Shown piece by piece: positions 61,134 through 64,000 of a DNA stretch of 64,000 nucleotides. Each line of letters starts with the position of its first letter. Within the stretch, counting starts at the first letter, position 1. The stretch spans positions 1,495,021-1,559,020 of the forward strand of contig NW_022985067.1 of NCBI RefSeq assembly GCF_010015585.1, in the 5' to 3' direction. The stretch is from Eremomyces bilateralis CBS 781.70. Lineage: Eukaryota > Ascomycota > Dothideomycetes > Eremomycetales > Eremomycetaceae. The translations under genes were made by a program, and so were the position numbers. Under the pieces are notes generated by a model, which was not told the DNA's origin, searched no databases, and worked only from the letters and a program-made list of their open reading frames with translations.

Positions 61134-64000
61134 ATGGCACCCCGCAACTCTCTCAACAGCCCCGACTCCTATGCGGTCGCCTGGATCGCAGCTCTTCCCA
61201 TCGAGCGGGCCGCTGCAGAAGCGATGTTCGACGAGGAACATGCGCCTCCAACTGGCTTCGCTAGGCACCAAATCGACGCGAACCGTTATACATGGGGTCG
61301 TATGGGAGAGCACAACATCGTTATCGTCAGTCTTGCCGCCGGAGACTATGGAACCACCTCGGCTGCGACCACGGCCTCGAACCTGCTTGCCTCTCTGCCA
61401 TCCATCCGTGTTGGTCTTCTGGTCGGCATAGGCGGCGGCATCGCACGACCGGACGATGACCGCGATATCCGGCTAGGCGACATTGTCGTGAGCCAGCCCG
61501 ATGGGACCAGAGGCGGCGTCTGCCAGTACGACTTGATCAAGGCAAAGCCTGGTGACAGGCGTGAGCGCAAAGGCTTCCTCGGACGGCCTCCGACGGTCCT
61601 CCTCAATGCGCTTGCCAGCATCCAGGCCGATCACGAGCGGAAAGACTCCAAAGTTCGCTGCTTCCTTCAACAGATGCTAGAGAAATACCCGAAGATGGGC
61701 AAGAGATCCAAGATAAGTCCTGGCTATACTCACCAGGGCTTCGACAAAGACCGCCTCTTCAAGGCTTCTAGTGGCCACGTCTCCGGGCCGGACTGTCGGG
61801 GCTGCGACGCGGCTGGCGACGTTCAACGCGATCCTCGGGACACCACCGACCCCGATATCCACTACGGGACCATCGCATCCGGCAACACGCTGGTCAAAGA
61901 CGCCGCTGCGCGCGATCGGATTGTTGCCGACGTCGGCGAGGATTGCATCTGCTTTGAGATGGAAGCAGCCGGCCTGATGAACCACTTTCCCTGTCTTGTG
62001 ATCCGAGGGATCTGCGACTACGCCGATTCCCACAAGAACGATCGATGGCAACGTTACGCCTCGGCCACCGCCGCTGCGTATACTAAGGAGCTCCTGGCGT
62101 ACGTGCCGGCCGCGGAGGTCCAGGAGACTAAGAAAGCGCTGGAAATGCTTCAATCAGGTTAGTGATCCATATCCTCCGACAGGGTCCTGGCCTGGCGAAT
62201 AAATAAGGCGGAGTAATAATATCACGTCGAACATATTCTGACCTGCCTTAGTTGAACAAAAAATCGATAGTATGCAGCAGACCATAGGTGTAGCGAAAAT
62301 AGCCACTGATTCTATCCAGGCCGACCTTCGTACCGAGAAGATCGAGCGCTGGCTTCGCCCCTCCGATCCGTCTAGAAACGCCAACCACGCGAGGGAGCTC
62401 CGCCATGAGGGGACAGGTGCGTGGCTCCTAGAAAACCCGGCCTTCCAGGAGTGGCACTCAGGGTCGCGTCGACATTTGTGGTTGTATGGTCTCACGGGAT
62501 GTGGAAAGACGGTTCTCAGCGCAACTGTGCTGGATCATCTCGAGAAGGGAAACGACCGTCTTATCCTCAGCTTCTTCTTTGACTTTGGCGACACGGAAAA
62601 GCAGACTGTGGATGGCATGCTGCGGTCGCTTGCTTTCCAACTCTACCGAGGCCGCGGTGCCTCTGCAGGTCTTCTTAACGCCTCATTCCAAGCACACCAG
62701 GATGGCCGTGACCAAATTGCGACAAAGGCGCTCTCGGATGTTTTATTCAAGACTCTCACAGTCCAGACGAAGGTCTCTATCGTTCTGGACGCCTTGGACG
62801 AGTCGACAACGAGGCGCGAACTACTCCTCTGGATCAAGGACGTAGTTTCCAGGCCAGATCTGGGCCACGTCCAGCTGATTTGTACCGGTCGGCCTGAAGC
62901 CGAGTTCCTAAGCGATATCCCCTCGTTAATAGGCGAGGAAAACAGCTTGGCACTCGACAAGCACTCTATCAACGCTGATATCCGATCGTACGTCGCAGCA
63001 CAGCTTTCGCAACGACGTGAATTTCGGAACAAGCACTTGTCCCGGGATCTCCTTGAGGGGATCCGGAGGAAGATTGGCGACGGAGCCGACGGGATGTGAG
63101 ATATTATTGCTTCAATTGATATGCTGATGGTTTGCTGACGCTCTGCGTAGGTTCAGATGGGCGTTCTGTCAGTTGGACAGCCTGGCTCGATGTCGTCACG
63201 AAGCGGACATGGCGAAAGCGCTTGCATCTTTGCCGCGGAACCTAGAAGAAACGTACCGACGCATGATTGAATGCATACCGATGGAGCTCAAAAACGATGC
63301 GATACGGCTCCTACAATTCCTAGTACACTCCGAGCGACCTCTCAAGCTGGTCGAGGCTAAAGAAGTAATAGCAACACAGATCGAAAACGGGTCGCAGGGA
63401 TTTGATATCAAGCGTCGACTGTTTTGCGAGACAGATGTTTTAGACTACTGCCCCGGCTTAGCGACATTCGTTCACGCCACCGATAAAGAGCTGCATCTTG
63501 CCCACTTTTCTGTCAAAGAGTACCTTCTTAGGGAGAATCGGTTCAAGATTTCGACTGCCAGCATTTCTATCACGAGGACATGCTTGACATATCTTACGGA
63601 CATTAATGGTAGCCACCAAAAGATCAAGCAGGAATTTCCGATGGCAAGATTTGCAGCGGAAGTCTGGACAGGCTTTGCTGCGTTGGCTCAGGCTTCAGAA
63701 GATATAGTTCGAGGGACGGTCAGGTTCGTAGAAGAGGAAGTGACGTTCCAGCGATGGGCTCGCTTGTATCAGGCTGATATGCATTGGGTCGATGACCCAG
63801 GTCCTCCACGAGGTTCCAAGCTCTACTATGCTTGCTTCGTTGGGCTCATAGCGCCTGCGCGAGATCTTATCGGCAAGGGAGCAGACGTCAATGCCCAGGG
63901 CGGCTTCTACGGCAACGCTCTCCAAGCCGCCTCATTTCGAGGCCATCAAGAGATTATCGCGCTACTCTTAGACAAGGGAGCAGATGTCAATGCCCAGGGC
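61134..64000 (+). CDS. PNP-NACHT-ankyrin NLR, 3' end cut by window edge
   Basis: Exons 61134-62157, 62252-63095 and 63151 to the edge; introns are 94 and 55 nt. 906 codons are seen. Residues ~13-330 form a nucleoside-phosphorylase-like domain ('AVAWIAALPIERAAAEAM', 'VGIGGGIARPDDDRDIRLGD', 'CFEMEAAGLMNHFPCLVIRG'). After a linker, the NACHT NTPase has P-loop 'GLTGCGKTVL' (near residue 421), 'VSIVLDALDE' (Walker B) and 'LICTGRPE'. A winged-helix-like part follows ('LASLPRNLEETYRRMIE', 'HFSVKEYLL'), and then ankyrins begin ('LIGKGADVNAQG', 'GNALQAASFRGHQEIIALL'). This is a known fungal NLR layout linked to incompatibility and immunity. The phosphorylase domain is the probable effector, perhaps a nucleotide or nucleoside cleaver. 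Confidence 0.9.

Noticed and set aside
1-64000. CRISPR arrays, riboswitches and bacterial operons
   Set aside because: No regularly spaced direct repeats with unique spacers, and the spliced genes show a eukaryotic genome; I also did not see a convincing TPP-type riboswitch by eye.

Overview
The window is nuclear DNA of a filamentous ascomycete, most likely a eurotiomycete of the Aspergillus/Penicillium kind. The evidence is many short introns (46-90 nt in most genes) with GT...CTRAC...YAG signals, and typical fungal families: Zn2Cys6 regulator, CFEM and WSC wall proteins, HET/NACHT NLR genes, a PSF1 gene and a nine-exon nucleoside hydrolase. No rRNA, tRNA, CRISPR array or bacterial operon structure was seen. 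Gene models below were spliced by hand from consensus sites, reading frame and family motifs.

Layout. 1-24 kb is mostly ordinary gene space: partial GH79 glycosidase (-), secreted protein (+), paxillin-like LIM protein (-), class 1A-type dihydroorotate dehydrogenase (+), PUF6 (+), coiled-coil protein (-), ankyrin protein (-), PAP2-like membrane protein without its catalytic residues (-), HeLo-pseudokinase protein (-), CFEM GPI protein (+) and epoxide hydrolase (-). 24-32.5 kb is an accessory island: an ankyrin remnant, a HET-NB-ARC-TPR NLR gene interrupted by an assembly gap and flanked by an inverted repeat, a broken piggyBac-type transposase, a MITE-like element and decayed sequence. 32.5-45.6 kb returns to gene space: CALB-type lipase (+), small membrane protein (-), SDR (-), nucleoside hydrolase (+), PSF1 (-), probable mitochondrial protein (+) and PH-domain protein (-). 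45.6-49.9 kb has no recognisable gene. 49.9-57.5 kb holds a P450 (+), a frameshifted Baeyer-Villiger-type monooxygenase relic (+), a Zn2Cys6 regulator (-) and a WSC-domain protein (+); this looks like the remains of a small metabolic cluster. 57.5-60.1 kb is transposon-rich: a Tc1/mariner-type element with intact ends and a broken transposase, a second MITE candidate and a helicase relic. The right edge carries the first 906 codons of a phosphorylase-NACHT-ankyrin NLR.

The main theme is self/non-self recognition and regulated cell death. Three genes have architectures used in fungal heterokaryon incompatibility or immunity: HeLo-pseudokinase, HET-NB-ARC-TPR and PNP-NACHT-ANK. A fourth, decayed ankyrin fragment resembles the ankyrins of the NLR at the right edge. 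The HeLo-pseudokinase gene lies 307 bp upstream of the PAP2-like pseudoenzyme on the same strand, an arrangement worth testing as a functional pair. Housekeeping genes (PUF6, PSF1, LIM protein, nucleoside hydrolase) are interleaved with these and appear intact.
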